Part shown: one piece after another, positions 42,958 to 51,200 of the stretch | How the letters are laid out: each line of letters opens with the position of its first letter | How positions within the stretch are numbered: the stretch's first letter is position 1 | Origin: Gammaproteobacteria bacterium | GTDB taxonomy: Bacteria; Pseudomonadota; Gammaproteobacteria; JABDBA01 | Length of the DNA: 64,000 nucleotides | Direction: 5' to 3' | Assembly (NCBI GenBank): GCA_013288885.1 | Contig: JABDBA010000001.1 | Span: forward strand, 273,840-337,839 | Program-made: the position numbers and the translations under genes | Notes under the pieces: generated by a model | The model's database searches: none | What the model saw: only the letters and a program-made list of their open reading frames with translations | What the model was told of the DNA's origin: nothing

Positions 42958-43639
42958 GTGTGCCCCCTTCAATAAAACCATCCGCATCACTTTGCAGATA
43001 ATTGTTTCTCGATTCTATTAAACAACCCATAATTTTGTCTTCATCGCTTAATAAATGTAAACGCGAAGTACTTAAATCGGGATTTAGCGATTTAATATAT
43101 TTATGTTCTAAGTCGATTAATAGTTGTCTAAATACATAAGTGCCTGAGACATGCGATTTAACCAGTACATAATTTCGATCACGAGCTGTAATATCTGGGT
43201 TAAAAATAAGTATGGAGCCGCGCGGGAATAAAGGTTCCATCGAAGAATCTGTCATAATCAATGCAAAAGAATGGTCGCTCACATCTTGGGTGACGGCAAT
43301 TTCCTTAGTGCTTTCTTGCCGTGCTTGTTCCATATTGCCTAACGCTTTCCAAGCAAGCAGTGGGATCGCTTTAATCTTGCTTTTTGTTAGTGATTTTGCT
43401 TCATTCGTTTTTGCTTGATCGACAGGTTCTTCACCAACTAACTGATCGACGGTGACGGAAAAATAATCAGCAATCGGTTGTAAAGAAGATTTATAAGGGC
43501 GTGTAGATTTACCGGTAATTAACCGATGCACTGTGGGTTGTGGAATGTTTACCTCACGCGCCAAGTCCACTGCTTTCATATCACGATCAAATAGCAGTTT
43601 CTTGAGGATCTTGCCTAATTGGGGATACTTTTTTGCCAC
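42947..43639 (-). CDS. XRE-S24 phage-type repressor
   Basis: 230 residues. Residues 1-65 are an HTH (MKAVDLAREVNIPQPTVHRLITGKSTRPY). Residues ~130-225 are the S24/LexA fold: the nucleophile is present in TDSSMEPLFPRGS, but the Lys position reads Arg (GTYVFRQLL), so RecA-stimulated self-cleavage is doubtful. It probably represses its own operon, which continues into ACP, amidotransferase and monooxygenase genes, and faces the promoter of the 17-gene rightward operon across a 393-bp gap. The gap holds a perfect 14-bp palindrome, its most likely operator. It is the intact counterpart of the frameshifted repressor at 21 kb. Confidence 0.85.
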   Translation of the reverse strand: MAKKYPQLGKILKKLLFDRDMKAVDLAREVNIPQPTVHRLITGKSTRPYKSSLQPIADYFSVTVDQLVGEEPVDQAKTNEAKSLTKSKIKAIPLLAWKALGNMEQARQESTKEIAVTQDVSDHSFALIMTDSSMEPLFPRGSILIFNPDITARDRNYVLVKSHVSGTYVFRQLLIDLEHKYIKSLNPDLSTSRLHLLSDEDKIMGCLIESRNNYLQSDADGFIEGGTHVS

Positions 43640-43848
43640 ATTCTAACCTTTAATTTAATTTTAATAATTTCATCTTTAACTGAATGATGGGCCAAGTTGA
43701 ATATTTATTGTAACGCATTCAATACATTTTTACTGTAAATATCAAGTTTTTTCTTTGCTTTCTTTTAGTACAGTCCCCAATTATTACAAGCTAACTTATT
43801 GATTTTTAAGAGAATTTTTATATAAAACCAAAAAAGTAAATAAAAATT

Positions 43849-43887
43849 TCAACATATGTTGACATCTTAATTCAAAACTTGTATTAT
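43849..43887 (+). promoter_or_regulatory. Strong promoter with operator palindrome for the 17-gene operon
   Basis: TTGACA (43859-43864), 17-bp spacer, TATTAT (43882-43887): near-consensus. The perfect palindrome TCAACATATGTTGA (43849-43862) overlaps the -35 box, the place for a repressor. The divergently encoded S24-type regulator is the natural candidate. Confidence 0.75.
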
Positions 43888-44032
43888 TATTTCAAGTTAT
43901 CGGGTTGCTAGGTCTAATCAAGATCACTTTGGAACTGCAATAATCTGTTACAAGCAGTTACCGCCTTGAAAGAACCATGCAACAACAATTGTTTATAGTG
44001 GCTGATATAAGTACAACAAACGGAGGACAGTA
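43888..44032 (+). other. Long 5' leader of the symporter gene
   Basis: About 140 nt lie between the predicted start of transcription and the ATG at 44033, ending in a good GGAGG site. It can form local stems (for example around CTGTTACAAGCAG, 43946-43958) but I recognise no known riboswitch class. The other half of this intergenic gap (43640-43848) is AT-rich with no gene. Confidence 0.4.
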
Positions 44033-45331
44033 ATGAACACTAGGATTAAAGCACCGTTTCAGTATTGGATAAAACTCCAATCCTGGCAGAAAATTTTCAT
44101 CGGTCTTATTGCCGGTTCCAGCACAGGTTTAGCCATCGGTAATCATGCCCTTTATTTAAAACCTATTGGCACACTCTTTATTAATGCCATACATATGATG
44201 ATTACGCCAGTGGTGTTTGTCGCCATTGTAAGTGCGGTAATATCCATGAGTGATGTACAAAAAATGCGTCGTATGAGCATTAAAGCAGTTTCACTCTACA
44301 TGTTGTGTATGGGCATGGCGGCCCTGATAGGGTTAAGCGTGGCCACACTCATTGCGCCTGGCAGTGGTTTACAGTTGCAATTGATATCCCAGGCTTCAGT
44401 CGCACTTCCAGCAGCTCCTTCTCTGATTGATATTATTGTAAATATGGTTCCCGCAAATCCTGTTAGTGCATTTGTAAGCGGGAATTTATTACAAATTTTA
44501 GTATTTGCTGTGGTGCTAGGTGTTTCTATTAACCTGGCTGGTGAAAAAGGCAAACCTGTCGTTAATTTCTTTCAAAGTCTTTCCCAAGTCGTATTTAAGT
44601 TCGCAGGTTTAGTAATGAGTTTTGCGCCATATGGGATTTTTGCACTCATTGCTTGTATCACGGGTGAATTTGGTGTGAAAGCATTACTACCACTATTTAA
44701 GTTTGTCGGCACTGTTTATTTGTGTTGTGCACTGCATATACTTATTGTTTACCTAAGTTCATTAGCTGTAGTTGCCCGCTTAAACCCCATTACTTTTTTT
44801 AAAGGGATCATCGAAGCCTTGATGTTTGCTTTCGGTAGCACCAGTAGCGTTGCCACGCTACCAACAACAATGCGCTGTGTGGAAAAAAATCTCGGTGTTT
44901 CCAAAAGTGTAGCGCAGTTCTTATTGCCCCTTGGAACTTCATTAAATTTAAATGGATTGACCATTTATTTAAGTGTAGCAGTAGTTTTTGCAGCCAATCT
45001 ATATGGAATTCAATTAAATCTTTCACAATATTTAGCAGTTGCCGTCAGTATCGTTTTGACATCCATGGGTGCGGGTGGCGTGCCCGGTTCCGCGATTATT
45101 GTGATCAGTGCTGTGATGAGTTCTGTTGGCATACCGCTAGGCGCAGTGCCATTAATAGCCGGCGTAGACCGTATTAATGATATTGCATCCACGGTAACAA
45201 GTGTGGCGGGTGATGCTTATACCACCGTGATGGTGGCGAAGAGTGAGGGGGAGTTTGATGAAGAGGTTTATAACAAAGAAAAAAATCATAATGAAGGGAT
45301 ACCACGAACTTTACCTTTTAAAAGTGTTTGA
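44033..45331 (+). CDS. Dicarboxylate/amino acid:cation symporter (SDF/DctA-GltP family)
   Basis: 432 residues, eight membrane segments and two hairpin loops. Family blocks: MMITPVVFVAIVSAV, the Ser-rich hairpin FGSTSSVATLPTTM, the NLNGLTIYL segment (from the NMDGT-type motif) and the second hairpin LTSMGAGGVPGSAII, then GVDRINDIASTVTSVAGD. Such carriers import dicarboxylates, Glu/Asp or neutral amino acids with Na+ or H+. It is the first gene of the long operon, so it may import a precursor for it. It starts behind a strong operator-controlled promoter, and GGAGG precedes the ATG. Confidence 0.9.
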   Translation: MNTRIKAPFQYWIKLQSWQKIFIGLIAGSSTGLAIGNHALYLKPIGTLFINAIHMMITPVVFVAIVSAVISMSDVQKMRRMSIKAVSLYMLCMGMAALIGLSVATLIAPGSGLQLQLISQASVALPAAPSLIDIIVNMVPANPVSAFVSGNLLQILVFAVVLGVSINLAGEKGKPVVNFFQSLSQVVFKFAGLVMSFAPYGIFALIACITGEFGVKALLPLFKFVGTVYLCCALHILIVYLSSLAVVARLNPITFFKGIIEALMFAFGSTSSVATLPTTMRCVEKNLGVSKSVAQFLLPLGTSLNLNGLTIYLSVAVVFAANLYGIQLNLSQYLAVAVSIVLTSMGAGGVPGSAIIVISAVMSSVGIPLGAVPLIAGVDRINDIASTVTSVAGDAYTTVMVAKSEGEFDEEVYNKEKNHNEGIPRTLPFKSV

Positions 45332-45386
45332 TGGCATTAAATAGTTAAAAAAAAGAATTTAAAAAACCACATATGAGGAGATAAAA

Positions 45387-46607
45387 ATGATGAATTCACT
45401 GATTAACCACCACATAAAATCCGCAAATGAAATAATTTCTCTTGATAAGCGGAAGGATACCTATTGGAGAGTGCAAGCGCGGCAAGAAGTAAGTTATGAA
45501 GTAATCTTAAATCGTGGGTTACTTGAACCAATGAATTCCACTTTAGCAAATACCTGTGGGGTGAGTGGTGTCAAAAAAGAACAACGATTGGTGGTAATCG
45601 ATAAAGTTGTTTTTGATCTTTATCATGAAAAACTAAATACCTATTTTAGCATTTGGAATATTACACCGATCTGGAAAATAATATCTGGCAATGAAGTTTG
45701 TAAAATAATGGATCAAGTTATTAGTGTTGTCGATGCAATGATTGAAGCGGGATTACTGCGTCGCACGCAAGCAGTTATTGCCATTGGTGGTGGCGTGTTA
45801 CTTGATATTGTTGGTTTTGCGGCAAGTTTATATCGCCGCGGTATTCCTTACATTCGTATTCCAACCACTTTAATGGGGCAAATTGATGCTGGCATTGGTA
45901 TCAAAACGGGGATTAACCATGAGTATCATAAAAATCGTTTGGGTACCTATTTCCCGCCAGTTGCTGCATTAATTGACCCTATGTTTTTAAAAACAGTAGA
46001 TGAACGACATATCACCAATGGTGTTGCTGAGATTATTAAAATCGCTCTTATTAAAGATTATAAGCTATTTCAATTGTTAGAACAGGAAGTGAATAAATTA
46101 GATGCACATGCATTTTCTAGCAATAATCTACGAATTAATGAAATCTTTTCTCGGGCTATCTCCGGTATGCTTGAAGAATTAGAGCCGAATTTATGGGAAG
46201 CGACTTTAGAGCGTGCGGTAGATTACGGACATACATTTAGTCCATCATTAGAATTACGTGCTAACCCACCTTTATTGCATGGTGAGGCTGTTGCTATAGA
46301 TATGGCATTATCGATTGGGTTAGCACTTCAGCGTAATTTGATAACAGTAGCAGAAGCTGAACGCGCACTAAATTTAATAATCAATGTAGGGTTACCGATC
46401 ACCCATATAAATTTTACTTTAGATCTAATCGATACGGCGTTGAATGATTCGATTAAACATCGTAATGGTTTGCAGCGTGTGCCACTCACGGCAAGAATTG
46501 GTGATGTGATTTTCATTAATGATTTAACCAAAAATGAACTATCTGCTGCCTTAAATTATATAAATTTTTACGAGAATAAACTAGTACAACAATATCAGGT
46601 ATCTTAA
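45387..46607 (+). CDS. Sedoheptulose 7-phosphate cyclase (2-epi-5-epi-valiolone synthase-like)
   Basis: 406 residues, dehydroquinate-synthase fold, with GAGGAG 6 nt before the ATG. Motifs follow the sugar-phosphate-cyclase branch: GGGVLLDIVGFAASLYRRG, YIRIPTTLMGQIDAGIGIKTG, KNRLGTYFPP, NGVAEIIKIAL and the metal His block DYGHTFSPSLE / LLHGEAVAIDM. The RLGTYFPP form and ~400-residue length separate it from AroB (~360, KNLIGAFYQP). Enzymes of this type cyclise sedoheptulose 7-phosphate to C7-cyclitols, the start of acarbose, validamycin and related pathways. EEVS versus a related cyclase cannot be settled by eye. A cyclitol-type kinase follows directly, which favours EEVS. Confidence 0.87.
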   Translation: MMNSLINHHIKSANEIISLDKRKDTYWRVQARQEVSYEVILNRGLLEPMNSTLANTCGVSGVKKEQRLVVIDKVVFDLYHEKLNTYFSIWNITPIWKIISGNEVCKIMDQVISVVDAMIEAGLLRRTQAVIAIGGGVLLDIVGFAASLYRRGIPYIRIPTTLMGQIDAGIGIKTGINHEYHKNRLGTYFPPVAALIDPMFLKTVDERHITNGVAEIIKIALIKDYKLFQLLEQEVNKLDAHAFSSNNLRINEIFSRAISGMLEELEPNLWEATLERAVDYGHTFSPSLELRANPPLLHGEAVAIDMALSIGLALQRNLITVAEAERALNLIINVGLPITHINFTLDLIDTALNDSIKHRNGLQRVPLTARIGDVIFINDLTKNELSAALNYINFYENKLVQQYQVS

Positions 46608-46608
46608 C

Positions 46609-47736
46609 ATGTATACCAGCAAAATTATTAAAAAAGATGAAACGATGCATCCAGGTATTTCTGGAGGGAAATTTGCGGAATTTCAGGATGCTGTTATTGT
46701 ATTTGATTTAGGAGGAACCTATTTTCGTTCCGGGTTATATTTAGCTTATGAAGGGTTAAGCGAAATTCGCCAGCAACCTGCGTTTAGCTTTCATAGTGCT
46801 CCTAATAAATCGATAGCCGACCTCAAACAAGATTTAGTTGACTATCTCGTAAAAACCGCACTTTATTACTCACATCGCTTTAATACAAATCAAGTTTCAA
46901 TTTCATTAGGCGCAGCATTAAATGGTCGTAATGGAATAGTGTACGGTTCTGGGCCTTTGTGGGGTAATGATAATTCATCATTTGATTTGTTAACACTACT
47001 TCGACAAGCCGCATCCGAATTAACATGGCATATTGTTAATGATGTAACAGCAGGGCTTATCCATTATGGCAATAATTTACAAGATACTGATATTCGAAAG
47101 GTTTTGTTATTAACTATTAGTACGGGAGTTGCTTGTAGGTTACTTGATACTAGAAACCAACATATAGCATTAGATGAATTTGGGCTGCAAGGTGAAATAG
47201 GTCACCTTCCCATTAATTTGTGTTTTGAAGGGCAAGCGCTTGAATTAGGATGCGATTGTGGTGGCCGTAACCATGTGGCTGCTTTTGCTTCTGGACGTGG
47301 TTTAAGAGCGCTTAGCAAATTGTTGGCTGAATGCAAACCAGTATGGTGGCAATCATCAAAACTAGCCGCATTACAATCACACGGATTAACGTTTGAAACT
47401 GCTTTGTATCAAGCATTAGAGCATAATGATGAATTTGCAAATACATTGCTTTATTTAACAACGCAACCTATTGCGGAAATACTACGTAATGCACTGACTC
47501 TAGACCCAGAAATAGATCGTATCGTTCTAACGGGTGGAGTAGTGGTTAATTTGTCAACATATTATCGTATTTTCCTCACACGGCATCTTTCTGAGCAGGG
47601 AATTTATCTCAGTAGTCGTTTTGACCCTGCATTTTTTGAACGTCGTCTTGCTATTGCCAGTAGCGCGGAGGTAAATAATTTAATGGGCGCTGCTCTCTAT
47701 GCAACAACTTACAGTAAGCGAGAATACTATGCTTGA
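46609..47736 (+). CDS. ROK-family kinase, probable C7-cyclitol kinase
   Basis: 375 residues. ROK features: phosphate loop FDLGGTYFRSGLY, GEIGHLPI and a zinc-type motif CDCGGRNHVAAFASGRG, in which two of the usual three cysteines are kept. ROK kinases phosphorylate sugars; close functional relatives act on valiolone or valienone (ValC in validamycin biosynthesis). It starts 1 nt after the cyclase gene, so it most likely phosphorylates the cyclase product. The N-terminal ~25 residues are extra. Its end overlaps the next gene by 8 bp. Confidence 0.82.
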   Translation: MYTSKIIKKDETMHPGISGGKFAEFQDAVIVFDLGGTYFRSGLYLAYEGLSEIRQQPAFSFHSAPNKSIADLKQDLVDYLVKTALYYSHRFNTNQVSISLGAALNGRNGIVYGSGPLWGNDNSSFDLLTLLRQAASELTWHIVNDVTAGLIHYGNNLQDTDIRKVLLLTISTGVACRLLDTRNQHIALDEFGLQGEIGHLPINLCFEGQALELGCDCGGRNHVAAFASGRGLRALSKLLAECKPVWWQSSKLAALQSHGLTFETALYQALEHNDEFANTLLYLTTQPIAEILRNALTLDPEIDRIVLTGGVVVNLSTYYRIFLTRHLSEQGIYLSSRFDPAFFERRLAIASSAEVNNLMGAALYATTYSKREYYA

Positions 47737-48874
47737 TTCATCATTTAATTCACATCATGCCATTGTTCGTAGTTCTATGGGTATTAGACTAAGTCAAGTA
47801 GAAACCCCGATGATTGGAGCAGGGGAACTGCTGCTTGCTCCTTTAGTTGCAGGATTATGTGGCACTGATATCCAAATTTTACGTGGAGAGCGTAATGATA
47901 ATGCTCGTGTAATAGGTCATGAGGGTGTGGCTGAAATAGTTCAAGCGGGCTCGGGTTGCCCAGATTATTTTACTCCTGGAACAAGGGTATTAATTAACCC
48001 AACTAATCCTCATGATTCGCAATTTTTATTGGGGCATAATGTCGATGGTTTATTTCAAGAATATATTAGGATACCTGCATCGGTAATTGCGGCTGGATTA
48101 GTCATCCCTGTTGTACAGACATTACCGCTAACATTAGCGCCATTAATAGAACCGCTTGCTGCGGTATTTTATGCTTTTCAGTTAATGCAACCTCAGCATC
48201 GTGGAGAGTCAATGATTATTTATGGTGATGGTATTGTTGGTCATCTTGCATTATTATTGGCCAGAATATGTTTTGGTAAACGGGTAGCAATAATTTTTGT
48301 ACATCATCATCAAGAAGGACTCAATTGGAGTCGTACACAAAAAATTCACGGTGATCTTGATTTATTATTTAATGAGTTATCTTCATTTCATATTGAACAC
48401 ACCAATCTGCCTGCGCCAGGATCAGCACTTATAGCCACCCCTCGTCACAGTACGTTGGCTTGTTTGTCACATGCTGTCGATTGTATCACACCGCATGGTT
48501 ATGTCGATTTGCTCGGAGGCTTACCAGAAGTCGCAAGTGTACCAAGTCTGCCAGGGCTTAATTTGTCAAAATTGCGTTCGGTGAATTGTGGTGGAGTTCC
48601 TGCACAAGGCGTGTTTGCTAATACTTATACAATTCAAAATAAACCCTTGATTTTATGCGGGCACCGAGGCGTATCCAACGATCATTTATTGCAAGCCATG
48701 ACGGAACTAACTGCTAATGGAATTTTTTATCAAAAGCTCATTAGTCACATACTTGATTTAAAAGACGCAGCAAGATTTATGGATGATTTATCCAAAAATG
48801 GGCCTCGTCAAATTAATTCGCAACGTGTAATGAAACTGGGTATCCGCATTAATTCGCACTTAAAAAGGAATTAA
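47729..48874 (+). CDS. Zinc-type MDR alcohol dehydrogenase
   Basis: 381 residues from ATG 47729, inside the kinase 3' end; an ATG at 47699 would overlap further and is less likely. The catalytic-zinc motifs are present (GLCGTDIQ and GHEGVAEIV), and GDGIVG marks the NAD(P) fold. The four-cysteine structural-zinc loop seen in most relatives is absent (NPTNPHDSQFLLGHN instead). Related proteins oxidise polyols or reduce keto groups; here the likely substrate is a cyclitol. It is followed by an SDR gene after 2 bp. Confidence 0.83.
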   Translation: MLDSSFNSHHAIVRSSMGIRLSQVETPMIGAGELLLAPLVAGLCGTDIQILRGERNDNARVIGHEGVAEIVQAGSGCPDYFTPGTRVLINPTNPHDSQFLLGHNVDGLFQEYIRIPASVIAAGLVIPVVQTLPLTLAPLIEPLAAVFYAFQLMQPQHRGESMIIYGDGIVGHLALLLARICFGKRVAIIFVHHHQEGLNWSRTQKIHGDLDLLFNELSSFHIEHTNLPAPGSALIATPRHSTLACLSHAVDCITPHGYVDLLGGLPEVASVPSLPGLNLSKLRSVNCGGVPAQGVFANTYTIQNKPLILCGHRGVSNDHLLQAMTELTANGIFYQKLISHILDLKDAARFMDDLSKNGPRQINSQRVMKLGIRINSHLKRN

Positions 48875-48876
48875 TT

Positions 48877-49665
48877 ATGTCATCTAAGAATATTAGTTTG
48901 CGTAATACAACGGTTTTTGTGGTGGGTGGGTCAGCTGGGATCGGTAGGGGTATTGCTGATGCGTTAGTAAAAGCGGATGCACGCGTGGTGGTGTTAAGTC
49001 GCACTCCGCCTAAAAATACGCTTGAGTTTACGCATTTAGCGCTTGAATGGCGACAATTGGATTTATCACGACCTGAAGAAAGTCGCATTCAATTAATGGC
49101 TGCGTTGAATGAATTTGGCAGTCAATTGGATGCTGTATTTTATTCGGCTGTTTATTATGGCGCTAAACGCGCACCATTTCTCGCTGTTACGGAAGAAGAA
49201 TGGCAGCAACAATTAAATGTTAATTTAAATGGTTTATGGTTAAGTTTGTCACTTACCTTACCTTTCTTAAAAAAACGCACTCCCAGTTTGTTTGTGCACC
49301 TTTCTTCTGAAGTTGTTTATAACGCTGGGCCGTATCGTTCCGGTTATGCTGCAACCAAAGCGGCCGCATCTAATCTAATAAGTTCGTTGGCGCAAGAAGA
49401 TGTTAGCGAGCAAGTGCGTTTAGTGCAGTTATTACCCGCCAAAATGGTTGATACACCAGGGATACGCAGTCGACGTGCAGATGACTTTGATTATTCCGAT
49501 TATATGTCTCCTAAACATTTTCAAAGTGCTGCAATTAAACTCATACAAACACGTGGTAAAGGGATGCATGGAAAAAGCTGGGTGGTGAATGAACAAGCAC
49601 AATTACAACATATTATGCAAGCTACCCCCATTTCACAAAGTTATCAAAACCATGAGGCAAAATGA
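48877..49665 (+). CDS. Short-chain dehydrogenase/reductase in cyclitol operon
   Basis: 262 residues: cofactor motif VVGGSAGIGRG, active-site Ser in VHLSSEVVYN and Tyr-xxx-Lys in GYAATKAA. The NNAG segment is diverged (VFYSAVYYGAK). The Arg in LSRTPPK points to NADP(H). It probably reduces or epimerises a keto-cyclitol. It overlaps the next gene by 4 bp, so both are translationally coupled. Confidence 0.86.
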   Translation: MSSKNISLRNTTVFVVGGSAGIGRGIADALVKADARVVVLSRTPPKNTLEFTHLALEWRQLDLSRPEESRIQLMAALNEFGSQLDAVFYSAVYYGAKRAPFLAVTEEEWQQQLNVNLNGLWLSLSLTLPFLKKRTPSLFVHLSSEVVYNAGPYRSGYAATKAAASNLISSLAQEDVSEQVRLVQLLPAKMVDTPGIRSRRADDFDYSDYMSPKHFQSAAIKLIQTRGKGMHGKSWVVNEQAQLQHIMQATPISQSYQNHEAK

Positions 49666-50510
49666 TGTTAAATACGCCATTTTTTAATCAACCTGTATCT
49701 CTCGCCTTAGCTGACTGGCGTTTACCTGTCTCTGGTAGTGAAGCAGTGCGTTTTTGTGCTGAACACCATATTAAGGCGTTGCAAATGGATTTTGGTGGTC
49801 CAGGGCGTTCTCCTAGTTTAAATGATCTGAAAAGACAAGAAGCAACGCTTGAAGCTTGTGCGAAATATGGAATTCATATTATTGCTTTGGCAGGTAATCA
49901 ACTGAATGATATTGGATTAGGATCAAAATTAAATCGATATGAAGTGCAAAAATTAAAAAAATTGATTATTTCTATATTAGATACCGCTTATTATTTTTCA
50001 GTTCCTTTAGTTTTTTTCCCTAGTTTTCATAAAGGCATTATTCGTGATGAGGCAACGTTAATGCGCACTGCTAAAATGTTGCGTTGGGTATGTCAAGAAG
50101 CAAAAGATCGTCGTTTATGCTTGGGAAACGAAAATGATTTATCAATTGTATGGGCTAAACGTTTAGCCGCAGAAATTAATGCCGATAATTTTTGTTTCAT
50201 TTTTGATAGTTATAATCCAATTAAGGCGGAAATTTCTGTTAGCAAGTTACTTAATGAAATGGGAGATTATTTTGCTCCGCAAGTTCATATTAAGGACGGC
50301 TTTTATGGTGAAGTAGGTCACACAATGTTAGGTAGTGGTGATGGTGAACTGACAGCTACATTAGCAATACTTAATCAAGCGGGTTGGGTTAAAAATTATG
50401 TGCTTGAAAATGATTACCGCGATGGAAATTTAGCACGATTAAAGAGTGATCTTACTTGGATAACTCATTATTTTATTACACAAAATACGATCAGGGACAT
50501 TTCATGTTAG
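49662..50510 (+). CDS. Sugar-phosphate isomerase/epimerase (xylose isomerase-like TIM barrel)
   Basis: 282 residues of the AP endonuclease 2/xylose isomerase-like barrel. Candidate metal ligands can be seen strand by strand: GNENDL, FDSYNP, HIKDG and VLENDYRDG. The family includes inositol-pathway enzymes IolE, IolI and IolH and sugar epimerases. In this operon it would fit an epimerisation or dehydration of the cyclitol. The start ATG overlaps the SDR stop. Which reaction it does cannot be told. Confidence 0.83.
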   Translation: MMLNTPFFNQPVSLALADWRLPVSGSEAVRFCAEHHIKALQMDFGGPGRSPSLNDLKRQEATLEACAKYGIHIIALAGNQLNDIGLGSKLNRYEVQKLKKLIISILDTAYYFSVPLVFFPSFHKGIIRDEATLMRTAKMLRWVCQEAKDRRLCLGNENDLSIVWAKRLAAEINADNFCFIFDSYNPIKAEISVSKLLNEMGDYFAPQVHIKDGFYGEVGHTMLGSGDGELTATLAILNQAGWVKNYVLENDYRDGNLARLKSDLTWITHYFITQNTIRDISC

Positions 50511-51175
50511 ACCATAACCTTTCTGCTGTTTATCACGCTAAAGCATTATTATTTGATATGGATGGTACGCTCGTCGATTCAACCCCTGTTGTTGAACGTA
50601 CTTGGCATCGTTTTGCAAAACGGCATGGTTTAGATGGCAATGTCATTTTAGCAGAATCACATGGTCGCCGTACTGCAGAAACTATCGCGTTATTTACGCC
50701 AATGCACATAGATAGAGATCGAGAAACAGCACGATTCATTTCCGAAGAAATCGCCGATGTCGATGGCATTACAGCTATTGCCGGAGCGCAAGAACTTTTA
50801 TTCGCCCTCCCATCTAATCGATGGGGTGTAGTGACATCAGCAACGCGTGAATTAGCTATGCGCCGTATGACAGCAGCTGGTTTGCCTATCCCTGATATTT
50901 TAATCGCGGCTGAAGATGTGCAAAAAGGAAAGCCAGCACCTGATGGTTATCTGTCCGCTGCGCAAGCATTAGGCGTATCGCCTGAAGAATGTATAGTATT
51001 TGAAGATGCTGTTCCGGGATTAATAGCTGCAAAAACTGCAGGAATGAAAGTGTTCGCGATAGGTCATGCTTTAGAAAAAAATAATTTTAAATATGAACAT
51101 TGGATGTTGGATTTTACTGACCTCCAACTAAGCATTCCCATTTCAGAAGACCATTACATATTATTAGGTTACTAA
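50504..51175 (+). CDS. HAD-family sugar phosphatase/phosphomutase
   Basis: 223 residues from ATG 50504 (AGGGA 6 nt upstream), overlapping the previous stop. HAD motifs: I DMDGTLVDST, II VTSATRE, III KGKPAPDGY and IV FEDAVPG. The helical cap type resembles beta-phosphoglucomutase and sugar phosphatases. It would remove or move a phosphate on a cyclitol phosphate. Validamycin and acarbose pathways also use HAD-type phosphatases, which fits the context. Confidence 0.86.
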   Translation: MLDHNLSAVYHAKALLFDMDGTLVDSTPVVERTWHRFAKRHGLDGNVILAESHGRRTAETIALFTPMHIDRDRETARFISEEIADVDGITAIAGAQELLFALPSNRWGVVTSATRELAMRRMTAAGLPIPDILIAAEDVQKGKPAPDGYLSAAQALGVSPEECIVFEDAVPGLIAAKTAGMKVFAIGHALEKNNFKYEHWMLDFTDLQLSIPISEDHYILLGY

Positions 51176-51200
51176 AGATAACTATAGGAGAAATATTTAT

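Noticed and set aside
43888-44032. Known riboswitch in the symporter leader
   Set aside because: No conserved core of a class I know could be recognised; it is reported only as a long leader.
45387-46607. Housekeeping 3-dehydroquinate synthase (AroB)
   Set aside because: The motifs YRRG, DAGIGIKTG and KNRLGTYFPP and the ~400-residue length fit sugar-phosphate cyclases, and the neighbours are cyclitol-type genes, not shikimate genes.
45387-50510. Mycosporine (sunscreen) cluster
   Set aside because: The cyclase is of the same superfamily, but the expected O-methyltransferase and ATP-grasp ligase next to it are absent.
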